Assembly (NCBI GenBank): GCA_022410635.1
Contig: JAJVDF010000301.1
Coordinates: forward strand, 629,848-693,847
Direction: 5' to 3'
Origin: Tretioscincus oriximinensis
Taxonomy: Eukaryota > Chordata > Lepidosauria > Squamata > Gymnophthalmidae
DNA: 64,000 nucleotides
Shown: piece by piece, positions 1-10,599 of the stretch
Layout of the letters: the number at the start of each line of letters is the position of its first letter
Position numbering within the stretch: position 1 is the stretch's first letter
Made by a program: the position numbers and the translations under genes
The notes under the pieces: generated by a model
Told to the model about the DNA's origin: nothing
Database searches by the model: none
Seen by the model: only the letters and a program-made list of their open reading frames with translations

Positions 1-1512
1 CCCCAACACCTAAACTTGCTGGGAACTTAAACTGTATAAAAAAAAGAAAAGCAAATTAACATATATTGAATGATTGTTATTGACTTTGATGTCTGTGCAT
101 GTAATGAAACACACAATTGTCAGGAAAAATGCAAGCATTAAATACAAAGAAGTCAAAAGAATTATTTGTTCGCATTTAAAATTGCATCTAGATAAAGCAT
201 TGACTAGATCAAGGCCATCAAGAAAACTTCTATGATCAAGTTTAAGAAACCAGTCGATCTGTTACATACATAATTTTTTATGAATTGAAACCAGTAATTG
301 TATTCTATTTCCCATGTGCTGTATTTGTGACATAGGCAATCACTCCTACGCACATAACAAAGTTTGCTTTGAAGTAGACCGATATATGATCAGTCTGTAA
401 ATGTTTCTAAGCTATCGAAGTGTAACCAACATTAATTATTTTGTATCACCTCTTGTAATCTTTTGGTCTGTTATATAAACAGATGGCATTCGGCACAAGC
501 TATCCATTGTTCTGGTCTGTATNTTCATTTCATAATGCCTTATTTGGTCTGTTGATTCAATCTTGATTACTTCCATATTGTTCCGAATTGGTTAAATGTC
601 CCTAAAGACCTTCTTCACTCTGTACATCACTTTATCTTCACTCCTTTTGTCTTTTGCTCATAAGAGATAACAGACTGTCAACATTACAGTTACATTTAAA
701 TGCTGTGAGACGGAATAGATTTCTCACAACTGATTGCTTGAGCTTTTGACTGTAATTTTATATTCTAGTCATGACAATTTCTTTGAAGCAGAACTGCACT
801 ACAGAAGTGCTAAGCATTCAGTGTATTTGAGTTACTGAAAAGGCAACTTCAAATACTCAGCATAACCTTCAGGAGTGTCTTCTTTTTTGAGTTACATCTG
901 ACAGATGATGCTAAATGTGAAATAGTTTCTTTTCCAATTAATCTTCATTTCTGTTTAGTAGAACAAAAATGTCAAGGTGTACTATAAAGGAAATAAAAAC
1001 CTACTGCAAAATGCAAGCTGGTGAAATAATAAATCCATGTTTTTGGTATTTACTATGAGTCCCAAGAAAACAGAGAGATCAAAGGAGAGGGCAGGTGGGA
1101 GGGAGGAGTGGAGGAAGGTGGGAGGGGAAGGAAATGTAATCTTAGTGCTAGAAGCCAAAGTACCAGATTGTTAAGCTCAAATTGGAATCTTATTTCATGA
1201 AGAGTTCTTACGTTTATGGACCCTTAGATATAATTTAAAATGTGAGAAACAGGGAAAGAAAAACTATATGATTTTAATTCCCATCTATAACATCATATAA
1301 AGACAGTATAAATAATTTTATTACAAAATTTTATCCCCCCATAAAGAAAGTGTGAAATAAAAATATCAACAAGCCAGTTCATTGGAAAATGTGTAACCCA
1401 GTATTCATTCAAAGAAAGCACTCTCAGGTTCTTTCTAAATCAAACAATATCAGTGGCAGAAGTGTGTTCGTTTGTGTATCTGTGTCTTTGCATCAGACTT
1501 TCTCTAGAGAAA
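1..1512. other. Unassigned AT-rich non-coding DNA
   Basis: No open reading frame of note and no repeat family that I recognise. The only compositional feature is a short purine-rich, G-rich stretch at about 1087-1133 with two closely spaced GGG pairs separated by a long loop. Confidence 0.5.
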
Positions 1513-1514
1513 TA

Positions 1515-1749
1515 CAAGGTGCTTCAAAAAATGTATACACACTTTGAACTTCCATAGAAAATTTATTTACTGTTCTACAAAGTTAAATTTCAGGATTTCC
1601 CGATTTGAACAGTATTAACATTTGTTATTTACATTTTATTTACATTGGACTTTAAGCTTTCTAATTTCCTGAAATTTAACTTTGTAGAACAGTAAATAAA
1701 TTTTCTATGGAAGTTCAAAGTGTGTATAAATTTTTTTTGAAGCACCCTG
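1515..1749. mobile_element. Palindromic mariner-type MITE, 235 bp
   Basis: Two long inverted arms of about 80 bp (1515-1594 and 1667-1749) are nearly perfect reverse complements and surround a roughly 70-bp AT-rich centre. The right arm ends on GAAGCACCCTG and the left arm begins CAAGGTGCTTC. A TA dinucleotide lies immediately outside both ends (1513-1514 and 1750-1751), the target duplication expected of Tc1/mariner transposition. There is no coding capacity, so it would need transposase from an autonomous relative. The arms differ at only a few positions, which suggests a fairly recent insertion or strong arm homogeneity. Superfamily assignment rests on the TA duplication and end structure. 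Confidence 0.85.
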
Positions 1750-1751
1750 TA

Positions 1752-3772
1752 TATCAATGTTTAGAAATCCTAGTTCTGCTTCAGAAGCCACAAATAAGTA
1801 TATCATAAGAAATGCTTAATTACTATTTTGGAATTGCTATAAATCCAGGATGATCACTAAGATTTGAAGAAGAGGCCATCAGGTTGAATAGAACCTGTGA
1901 ACATGAAAATATATAATTATGACAATTAAGTAGACACACAACATAAAATCATATAGATGAACAAGTAAACTTGGCTGTGAAAACTCATGCCGTCTCTCCT
2001 ATTTCCTGTTACTCTCTAAAGGGCTATGAGACCCGCCCCCCTTGCTAGATTTTTCAGTCCATCAACAAGATTTCAATCCAAAGATAAGGGACTGAATAGA
2101 GATAATGGTTTCCTGGCATACTATACATATTATAACACGTTAGCTTCCNAGCCTCTTGGGGACATTCTTGGGCTGATTTGCTTTCCACTTTTCTGCATAT
2201 ATTTTATTAATACTCTTTACCTAACTGTATCTCTTTCTCCAAGCCCTTCCCTGCACTTAAGAGGTTTAAATTCAGTAATTTAACTGTACTTGACCTGATT
2301 AATCCCTTCAACCAAATTTATATGACTGCTATTATTTCCTGCATTCNGTTTACTAGATAAAGTCTGTTCCTGGCATTTGTTCTCTAGCATCTGAAGAAGT
2401 AGACTTGTCTACAAAAGCTTTTGCTGCCTACTTTGTTAAAATTCCAAAGTGCTAGAAGCCCTTCTGACTGGACTTTCTAATAGCCCATTGTAACACATTT
2501 TCAGAATGTTATGATGACCCTCCCTTGCCCATCTGGACTGTTGCATGGGAATTCTCAAGATACTTTGCATGATTTTCAGTGAGAACAGACCTCTGTCTGA
2601 TTATTCACACAGAAATGTTAAGTTTACATAGTAAAAGTAATAATCGTATATAAAAAACATGTCAAGATTAGCAGTCTCCAAACAAACTCGGATATTTTTT
2701 TTTGTTTTGAATTTACTGGTAATTCAAGGTGAAAAGGGGGAATCAACAGCCAATCTGAAAAGGAATACAGATCAAGGGTTTCACGGCAAGCACAAAAGAT
2801 CTCTTGTAATTTTGGGCATTATGAACAGACCTTTTTATTATGGAACTCCCACAGACAACTATAATGGAGTTGTGCATGAATTTTTTGTGTGCATTTGGTC
2901 TGAATTGTTCAGTTCAAGAACTGAAAGAACATGAGATAATTTATTTATTCCTTCTCTAGNCTTTGAGATATTCTATTGCTGTCCAGGTCTGGGGCAGCCC
3001 AGCATTCAATTGCTAGATGCTAGTGACANTTGGAAGATAGCCATAAGTGTTTATACAGCTGTTCATGACTTCTCACTTCAACAAGTTCAAGAAGGCATGC
3101 ATTTGATTATTCATGAAGCTCCTGAACCTTTCTCCTTTCCTTTACTGGCACCCACCTACTGATAAAGTTATCTGGAATTCGAGGAACTTCTCTTTCCCAA
3201 GCTGAGCCTCTTGCAGCTGCTCCCAATATTATCTTCCTCCAATTTTTTGTGTGAGCTTGTATGTGTGTAAGAGACTGCATGTTTTGGTAATGCCTATTTC
3301 TGATCAAAATAAGACCCACCCACCCCCAAAGTATAATATTTCTTATGCCTCTTCCTTCCTACCTCTGTCCTCATTTCATATTTTAAATGTCAAAAGGCAC
3401 ATTCCTAATGCAAGAAAAAGGAATTGCCACTTGTTTAACTCCCAATTCATTTTGTTTGTTAGGTTCATTCCTTTATCTGGTTTGAATTCAAGCTCTGTTT
3501 GGTTTAAACTTAAGCATTCTGAATATTTTGTTTTGAACCCAATCTGTTTCTGCACATATCTAATCAAAAAAGTACAGTGAGTTGAGAAAGGTGACCTCTG
3601 CACTATCTATGAAATGAATACATGTTGTCAGCCCCTCNTTAGGACCTTATTTGGGTGGTACCNGAGACTGAGATCCTTTCTGCTCTAGACATTATACTGG
3701 ATTTTATCTCGAAATANAAACCTGACACCCACATACTCATGAAGACTACACCAAAACCTACATGGGACTTAC
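1752..3772. other. Unassigned non-coding DNA
   Basis: AT-rich sequence without a recognisable gene or repeat. The short ORFs here (for example 2026-2283 and 2659-2934) have no codon bias, motifs or family resemblance that I can see. Confidence 0.5.
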
Positions 3773-3775
3773 TTA

Positions 3776-4695
3776 GGCTGCGTGCACACCACGAGCTAAA
3801 AAGCACCACAAAGCTATATTCCAGAATATAACAATGGCGTGTCTGTGCACACATATACTTAATTCTCATGATACACAGCAGGCTCTGCTGCGTTGCTTTG
3901 GCTGTACCCTCCTTCCAGCCAGCCCTCCACCTGCTTTCGGGGGCTGCTGCCTGGAGATTGGCCCGGCGAAACAATGAGCAGGACNTCATAGTTGTCAAAT
4001 GATTCGACTGAGGCAAGGAGGAGGAGTGGGGAGGTTGAAAGGATGTCTCAATTCTGCTCATCACTTCACCGAGCCGATCTCCAGGCAGCAACTCCAAAAA
4101 GCAGGCGGAGGGCTAGCTGGAAGGAGGGCACAGCCGNAGGAATGTGGCGGAGTNGGCTGCGTGTCACAAGAAGCCTTTTCCTAAGCCCAGGCTGCCCTCC
4201 ATCTGCTTTCTGGGGTTGCTGCCTAGAGATCGGCGAAGCGATGAGCAGCATTGAGACGTCCTGTCAACCTCCCCACCCCCTCCACCTCGCCTCAGCCAAA
4301 CCATTTGACAGTGACAACGTCCTGCTTGTCACTTTGCCAAGCTGATCTCCAGGCAGCAGCCCTTGAAAGCAGGTGGAGGGCTGGCTGGGCTTAGGAAAAG
4401 GCGGGCAGATTTCCCTGCTGAAGGAATGAGGCAGCGCTTCTGTGTCATTTCTCCCCTCCTGTCTCTCACGCTTAATGTACACATGGGAGAGGAAGGGGGT
4501 TGGTTACAAGATGACGGAAGTTGGCTGTGAGATGTCAGAGGGTCTCAGCAATGATGTCTGATTATCCCAGCAATAGTTTATTCTGATATAAATGGCATTT
4601 ATTGCGGCACGACTGCTGAAAGACAATGAACATGTGGGCCAGAACCTCCCTCATCTTGCCCCAATTGAGGAATAAAATATCTNTGTGCACGCACC
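3776..4695. mobile_element. Harbinger-like non-autonomous DNA transposon, copy A
   Basis: The element begins GGCTGCGTGCACAC and ends with the inverted counterpart GTGCACGCACC. It is flanked on both sides by TTA (3773-3775 and 4696-4698). TWA target duplications are the hallmark of PIF/Harbinger transposons. The interior is GC-richer than the surroundings and is built from about 50-bp modules in alternating orientation: 3918-3966 forward, 4076-4135 inverted, 4187-4232 forward and 4339-4392 inverted. Each contains the core CTGCTGCCTGGAGAT or its complement. No transposase or Myb-like ORF is seen, and ORFs in this interval are by-products of the modules. A second full copy lies at 17524-18454. 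An hAT origin is less likely because hAT makes 8-bp duplications. Confidence 0.65.
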
Positions 4696-4698
4696 TTA

Positions 4699-6780
4699 AG
4701 TCTACACTAGCATGAAGATGGCAGGTCCCTATTCTGAAATATAATCTAGAATAGGGCCCAGGTAGAAAAGATCTGAATCCAATGGAAACTAAAAAAAGAT
4801 TCTATTTTTTAAAACAATGGATTTCTTTTAATGGGAAATTTGTGTCAGTTCTCATGGATGGAAGAAAGAGGGGAAGTTAATTCAAGATTCTTACAGCAAA
4901 TCACACTCTCTCTTTGGTTTGGNCAAGAGAGACTGTGGGGTCTAGCAGATGGACAATTTTATGTTTGCTTGATTCTGATCCCCCAAATATTACCACTATT
5001 TGAGCTGTAGGCTTGTCACTTTATGTATTTACAAAATATATCTTTCAGGTCTTCCTGGCACCAAGCCCAGACACCAGTTTATAAAACACAAATAAACCAT
5101 ACATGGAATAAGAGAAAAACAAGTTGAAACCAAAAGGTCTCGTAAAAACATTTCTTGTCTCTTCCTTGTGTGGGAGGCATGCCTTAATGCTTTGCTCTAT
5201 CAATCTTTGTGAATATCAGAGGAGACCCTTATCTTGACAATTCTGTAGCACCAGTTGGTGTCAATCCAAACTCTCTTTCTCCTGCTCCGCATCACTGTCA
5301 AGACTGTTAGCCATTGTTTTTTTCTCTCCAATAAGTACCAACATATCCAGAGTAATGGTGCTAGTAATAATGGAGAACAGTTTAGGCAATATGTGCACAA
5401 CAAAGGTCAACATTGAGAGCTTGGGACAGGGAAAATGTATTTCATAATAGGTGGTAACATTAAAAGGGAAAAAAAACGTAAAATAAAGCTTTTCTTTCAG
5501 AGATTCAGTGGTGATAAGACTATGCCCATTGAGGTATACTGAAACTTTAATGTCTTTGGGCCACTTTTTAAAGACAGTAAACATGAGGAATAGAGATAAT
5601 CAGAATTCTAAAGTTTATACTGCTTTTCTTTAAACCCTGAAGGCTTAAAATGCCAGAATATTTAAAATATACTAGGTGAATTATATGGTAAAGCATCAAG
5701 CACACTGCTGAAATACTGAGCAACAACTGGTAGCTAATCCAATAAGCCATACGGAAGAACTAATCCATTTGGTATTTTATGGCCACTGGTCTCAACAGAA
5801 TGTTTTCTACAGTTCTGCATCGTTATTTTAATCATTATCTTTACTATCAGGATTGACAGACCGAGCACTTATTATTTTGGAGCGCAAATGATGCAGTGAA
5901 ATAAGAAAGTGACTTCTATTATTTATATGGTTTCTTGGTATATATAAATATAACTAAAACAACAACATGATGCTCTAGGTAACATAACAAGTTCTTTGGG
6001 GAAGCTCTTTAGCTCACAGGAAATCATAGAGGCAAATTCAGCACAGGCACAGAGAGCATCTGTTTTCTGGGTTAGAGGGCTTACTTTGACTCAAGAGGGG
6101 CATGGTGGCATGTGTTTGCAAATCAATCAAAATGTGTCCAAGGTTTGCTTTCAAACACGAGAACTTCTCAAAAGGGCTTAAAGCTGAAACTGTGGACTTT
6201 CTAATTAAAATCTGGAAAATGGGTGCCATAATTACATCTTTAAAGGATGTAAAAATGAAGCATTTTCAGCAAGTGTAACTTTTACCTTATCAAGATAGTT
6301 AAACACAGCAACCCATATATTCAAGACCTTGTAGTACTATGCAGTTGCCCCATAAATCCTCATCATACTTTCCTGGCAAAAGAAATAAGAAAGCTGACAT
6401 ACATACACCCATCCCTCATAAAGCAAATGCTATTAACTAATCTGCTAAAGGTATTACTGCACCAGAAAAACTTGTTATTTTTTTTTCTTTAAAAATAATC
6501 TGGCATGCAATGAAATACTGAGCTTTAAATATGTGTAAAAAAAAGATGTCAAATAAAAGACAGATTAGTTTGGAAAGAAAAAAAAGTCCTGAATAGCTTC
6601 CAAGTAACAATAATCCCAAAGCTGCATACAACATTATATTGTGTAAAGTTAGACATGTTTTTCTGTGTTTATATAGACAAGAAGATGGAGAAAGTGAGAC
6701 TGGTTAGTAAGTGTGCAGATTACCAATATATTCCAGCAGAATTTGACATTTACTAAATAATGCTAGTTTACTAAATACAT
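4699..6780. other. Unassigned non-coding DNA
   Basis: AT-rich sequence with no recognisable gene, repeat or long ORF. I see nothing to annotate beyond short homopolymer runs. Confidence 0.5.
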
Positions 6781-6819
6781 AATAATGGTAATAATGATAG
6801 TAACATCATCCTCATCATC

Positions 6820-7115
6820 AAGAAGAAGAAGAACTAGGTTCTTATACCTCGATTTTCTCACCTTTCAAAGGGACCCAAAGCAGCTTGCAAGGATATTTTG
6901 CCTGAAGGCTTACATTCTATCATCCCCATCAGGCTGTGGTGGTTCCCATGTATCTACTTGCAGTCAGATGCAATTTTTTACAGTTCATGCTTTCAAATAC
7001 ATAGATTGGCTAGAGCTACAGGGTAGTGGAAGGTGCTCACCCCTCCCCACGTCCAACACAGGGCTTCAACACCCCATCTCCCAGATGAGAGACCATTTTC
7101 TTAGTCACTGAGCCA
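6820..7115 (+). repeat. Degenerate SINE/LINE-type interspersed repeat
   Basis: A short AGA-repeat leads into text of the form TTTCAAAGGGACCCAAAGCAGCTTGCAA. This resembles the tail segment of common reptile interspersed repeats. A related phrase occurs inverted at about 26480-26520, also beside a trinucleotide run. The family is not assigned and the boundaries are approximate. Confidence 0.4.
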
Positions 7116-7125
7116 TTCGTACCCA

Positions 7126-7126
<1 letters not shown>

Positions 7127-7213
<87 letters not shown>

Positions 7214-7239
7214 NNNNNNNNNNATTATTATTATTATTA
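7127..7239. repeat. (ATT)n microsatellite with an assembly gap
   Basis: Pure TTA/ATT trinucleotide repeat, interrupted by ten n bases at 7214-7223. The true length is therefore unknown. The 70-codon ORF read through it on the minus strand is low-complexity artefact. Confidence 0.95.
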
Positions 7240-7960
7240 ACAGTAACAATAATAATAATGTACAGAATTCTGAATTAATCTGAGAGTGTCATTGAAACAC
7301 TTTGACTGTAATTAGATGTAAAATAAATAATTATAGTTTTTTGTGGATTAGAAAGCCTGAAGACAAACCATTCTAAACTGAGAGGCAATTCTAATTCTGA
7401 GAGGCAAATACCTATATTCAACACTCTCTTATGATATTAACTATTTCTTGTAAGGATACATATGTGTACACAAGAAAGAGAAACCACATAAAGGGTGTGA
7501 GCTTTCCATTTTCCTTCAAAGCAAAACATACTGCCATACTGAGAGTGGCAGTTTTAAAAGAAAAGGGAGGGGCTGTACAGTATTCCCCTATCTGGCAGAT
7601 CTGCTTGCTGTGACACCTTCTTCCCATTTTTCTGTCAATTGTTAACTGAGACTCTCTCTTTTCCTTCCTCTCTCTCTCTTACTCACTCACTCTCTCTCTC
7701 TCATCTTTTCAAGAAACACCTAATGTTTCCTCTTTGGGCTTTATAATCTGCAAGAAGTGATAATCCAAATTATTCATCTTGTCTCTGGCTACAGTCTTAA
7801 TAACAACACAACATTAAACCCTTGTTAGTTGTATTCTTTATTAATTTTCCTTCTGGTTAGTGTGCATAAAATATCAACCTTCCAAAGCAGTTATTTTCTG
7901 AATGTGTATACAGTATCGATATACAATCTAATAATGCAGGAGTTCATACAAATACCTGGA
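7240..7960. other. Unassigned non-coding DNA with a CT-rich tract
   Basis: No gene is seen. A pyrimidine-rich simple repeat made of TC and ACTC units lies at about 7660-7705. Confidence 0.5.
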
Positions 7961-7964
7961 AACG

Positions 7965-8155
7965 CNCTTTGGGCATCCAGGAATTGGGGGCAAAGGGAAC
8001 GGCCAGTAGGCAGCCGGCGCGGCGTCTTTTCTTCCAGGGTAAAATTGCCCCAGGAANACTCGCTCCGGCTGCAGGAAACTTAGGGAGAGGCGGAGCGTCA
8101 GCGCTGGTATTTAAGCGCTTCTCTGCCATCCCTAGACGCTTTTTAAGACGTTTAT
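7965..8155. other. CpG-rich patch of unknown origin
   Basis: About 190 bp with many CpG dinucleotides (for example CCGGCGCGGCG near 8015, and GGCGGAGCGTCAGCGCTGG near 8090) in otherwise CpG-poor, AT-rich DNA. A TATTTAAG box-like string lies at about 8107. It could be a retroelement 5' region, a small unmethylated island or a recent insertion. I see no inverted ends or target duplication, so no class is assigned. Confidence 0.35.
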
Positions 8156-8412
8156 AGTAGTTAAAATGGTCACAGATATCTGCTTTATAGGGAGATTCAG
8201 AAAACCTTGTGTGTTAAAGCTCATTCTTCACAATATGTTATTTTATGGCACAACTAAGATAGTAGTATGGCTCAGTATGTTTTTCGGATGGTATTTTCTT
8301 GCATAATATGCAGCCAAGAGGGTAGTTTATTCACATCGTACTATTAGATGTCGTTTTGTTATTTCCTTCATGATATTGTCCTGAAAGACAACACTGCCTG
8401 TTTGGTTGGAGT

Positions 8413-8462
8413 TTTTACATGCCTCACTAATGCTTTCTTTTACATGCCTCACTAATGCTTTC
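8413..8462 (+). repeat. Perfect 25-bp tandem duplication
   Basis: The unit TTTTACATGCCTCACTAATG plus CTTTC occurs twice in a row, at 8413-8437 and 8438-8462. It is followed directly by TTACAG, so the second copy resembles a branch-point plus pyrimidine tract of a splice acceptor. Confidence 0.95.
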
Positions 8463-8633
8463 TTACAGGATGCTGGCCTACCATTACGCCTGTTGTGCAT
8501 GGGATATTGCTTATCTACAGGCATTGGCCTGTTGCTGTTTGGGTTGCCTGTGCTTCCTTTTTGGCTAGGTGAGATCTGGTGGTTTGGTCTTGCACCGATC
8601 CACCTCCCAGGGATAGCAGGCGTCCCATGACAT

Positions 8634-8716
8634 CGATGAATCCTGCATTGAGCAGGGGGTTGGNCCTGATGACCCTGGAGGTCTCTTCCGACTCTATGAT
8701 TCTATGATTCTATGAT
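8634..8716 (+). mobile_element. CR1 LINE, extreme 3' end
   Basis: The text around GAATCCTGCATTGAGCAGGG and CCTGGAGGTCTCTTCC, followed by repeated ATTCTATG octamers, is the typical 3' terminus of CR1 retrotransposons. The same phrase recurs at 39335-39402 and, inverted, at 40526-40570 and 52729-52805. Only about 80 bp remain, consistent with the severe 5' truncation usual for CR1. Confidence 0.85.
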
Positions 8717-8825
8717 AACACATCACATTTTGGATCAAATACTCACGCAACTGCCATTAGTATGTTCATCCATCTACAAGCAAGCTCTCTTTTGGGCAAT
8801 GTTTTCATTATTTTTTTNNGGGGGG

Positions 8826-9318
8826 GCGGGCTTTCATCCAGAGGATTTGGTTTCTAATGCTAGTAGTAGTGGTTCTGCTACTGTCTTTATATCAGATGTG
8901 TCCGGGGAGGCTAATAAACTGCTTATATTTCTCAGAAAGTCCAAGACGGATAAGGCCAATGCGGGGTGGTCATTCAGCTTAATGCTTCAAGCAGCCCAGG
9001 GTCTTGTCCATTAGGGATATCAGACACTTTGCTATGGGCTCTTGTCTGTTTAAGGATACCAGACACTTTGCTATGTGCGGCCCAAGAATTGCAGCCCCCC
9101 TTCTATTACACCGAGATGGATCCTTTTTGCCTTGGTATCAGGCAGTTGGTGTGCTTAGACTGGCTTTGTCCCGTATGGGCTTGCTGCCTACAGAGTTTGG
9201 TCTGAATTCGTTTCGAATAGGNGCTGCTACTACCGTGGCCAGTTTCAATATTCCAGCAGGGGGTATTCAGGCCACTGGGCGCTAGAGATTGAGGGCTTAT
9301 CGATCTTACATCAGGCCA
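8826..9318 (+). pseudogene. Tyrosine recombinase (YR) domain, broken
   Basis: Conceptual translation gives the recombinase core in order. A LLIFLRKSKTDKA segment (beta region and catalytic Lys area) lies at about 8908-8960. LLLHRDGSFLP lies near 9100-9140. An NSFRI-AAT segment near 9208-9235 matches the HxxR box. RLRAYRSYIRPE near 9286-9318 holds the nucleophile Tyr. Defects are clear: a frameshift near 9004-9014, Asn in place of the box His, an ambiguous base in the box, and a TAG stop at 9283-9285 where a Trp is expected before the Tyr segment. The first catalytic Arg region is not visible, so the N-terminal half is missing. The enzyme would cut and rejoin DNA during integration of the element. 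No function is expected of this copy. Confidence 0.75.
9015..9075 (+). repeat. In-frame 39-bp imperfect duplication inside the recombinase relic
   Basis: GGATATCAGACACTTTGCTA at 9015 recurs as GGATACCAGACACTTTGCTA at 9054, exactly 39 bp later. The protein therefore repeats an RDIRHFAM / KDTRHFAM motif 13 residues apart. It sits just after the frameshift that interrupts the recombinase reading frame. Confidence 0.9.
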
Positions 9319-9329
9319 GAGTCCTCATA

Positions 9330-9939
9330 GTGTTTGTTTTCATTTTTGCAGGTACTCCTCGGTGGGTGCGGCTATTAAGACACAGCATCATTTATTGGTC
9401 CAGTCGTTATGCTGCAACATCTTGCTGGTCTAGCTCCCTGCGGTTGCCATGTTCACTTCACCTGGAATGGATAGGGCAGCCGGGAATACATTGGGCAGAA
9501 TTGTGTCCTGTAACCATCGAAGCAATTCGTCGCCTAGGAATACCTGATGCACTCGTTTTGCAACTGGGTGAGAATGACCTCCCGGCTTCTAGACGAGCAG
9601 AACTTGTTTGTACNATTTTGCACAATNTTGAATCTTTATTGCATTTATTCTCTAACCTTAAATTGTTTTGGTCTGCTTTATTAACTCGCCTTAAGTGGGG
9701 AGGAGCACGTAATGTGTGGGTAATGTGTGGGCGGTCAAAAGGGTTCATTGCCGGGTGAATGCCTAAGTTGCTCATTGGATTCTAGAACAGGGGGGCATAG
9801 TGATTGAACACATTTCATTACGCATGGCAGATGTGCAAATGTAGTGTTTCGTTCAGATGGTGTGCATTTGTCCGATAAGGGCAATGAGNCTTGGATAATT
9901 CAAGTTCAGAAGATTCTTATGCAGTGGGCATTGGGCTAG
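9330..9939 (+). pseudogene. SGNH-hydrolase-like protein of a YR retroelement, broken
   Basis: The 142-codon ORF 9330-9758 reads LLRHSIIYWSSRYAA near its start (block I, GHS-type Ser in a Gly-to-Arg context). LVLQLGENDLPASR follows near 9560-9590 (the GxND block). In another frame, FRSDGVHLSDKGNE appears at about 9853-9895, the C-terminal DxxH block, ending at a stop at 9937-9939. One or more frameshifts between 9758 and 9853 separate the last catalytic block. SGNH hydrolases are esterases or lipases with a Ser-Asp-His centre; the substrate of the retroelement version is not known to me. It follows the recombinase relic on the same strand. Upstream of the ORF, TTTTCATTTTTGCAG (about 9337-9351) resembles a splice acceptor. 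Confidence 0.75.
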
Positions 9940-10491
9940 GATGGGCCAGGAGTGTGTGGCGGGAGCAGCCGTTTGCTGCTCTTGTGGCAGTAGCGCATCT
10001 CGGCTGACCTGATGGGATAGTTTTAACTGGTGGACAGATTTTCCTTAACTATCCCAAAAAATTTGTGAGGGCCCCTCTANAGGGGTTCAGCATCACATGG
10101 CTTGCCTAAGGCACGGAATGAAGCCAATCGTGATCCTGAATTGAGGAGGGGGTGCTTCAATATAGGTTGCCATCTTGAGAGCCACAAAAAACNTCCTTGA
10201 TCCTTGTTTGGTCTGCCTCAAGCATTGGACTGGGCGGAGCTCACTGAGGTGCTAACTGGTGACTGCCTTAAGCAAGGGCTGGGCAGAGTTGGGCATGTGA
10301 GCAAGTTGGGTGCTACCTGTCTGGTGCCGGGTGGGCCAGGAAGGGCTCGCGGGAAGCGAGCAACGGATGTGGCTATTCCAAAGGGTGAATGGCGTTAGTC
10401 TCTGGAGNGCCCCAATGCTGGGCTGTGCGGGACTGTCAGCCAGATGGCCTTCCTTACACACTCCTACTTCATACTATGGCCTTTTATAGTT

Positions 10492-10545
10492 CCAATATTG
10501 TTCTATGATCCAATATTGTTCTATGATCCAATTTTGTTCTATAAT
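10492..10545 (+). repeat. 18-bp tandem repeat, three copies
   Basis: CCAATATTGTTCTATGAT occurs at 10492-10509 and 10510-10527, then with two changes at 10528-10545. It lies about 40 bp before an AATAAA (10583-10588) near the presumed 3' end of the YR element. Confidence 0.95.
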
Positions 10546-10599
10546 CTGACACTGTACTTGAAGACAATTGTAAATTAAGTTTAATAAATGTTATATTAT

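Larger units (their letters stand above)
8720..10590 (+). mobile_element. Decayed tyrosine-recombinase retroelement (Ngaro/DIRS-like) carrying an SGNH hydrolase gene
   Basis: This envelope covers a tyrosine recombinase relic (8826-9318), an SGNH-hydrolase-like relic (9330-9939) and a downstream region that ends near an AATAAA at 10583-10588. Ngaro-type retrotransposons are known to combine a DIRS-like tyrosine recombinase with an accessory SGNH-hydrolase ORF, and the same-strand adjacency seen here fits that. No reverse transcriptase or RNase H is visible upstream, where a CR1 tail lies instead, so the copy is 5' truncated or belongs to a derivative without RT. The terminal repeats could not be defined by eye. 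The ends given are therefore approximate. Confidence 0.6.

Noticed and set aside
1087..1133. G-quadruplex candidate
   Set aside because: Four GGG runs exist, but one loop is about 16 nt long, so stability is doubtful.
3639..4482. Several ORFs of 60-152 codons on both strands
   Set aside because: They lie in the Harbinger-like element, and their similar peptides come from its inverted modules.
7037..7249. ORF with an Asn run
   Set aside because: Read-through of the ATT microsatellite and the n gap.
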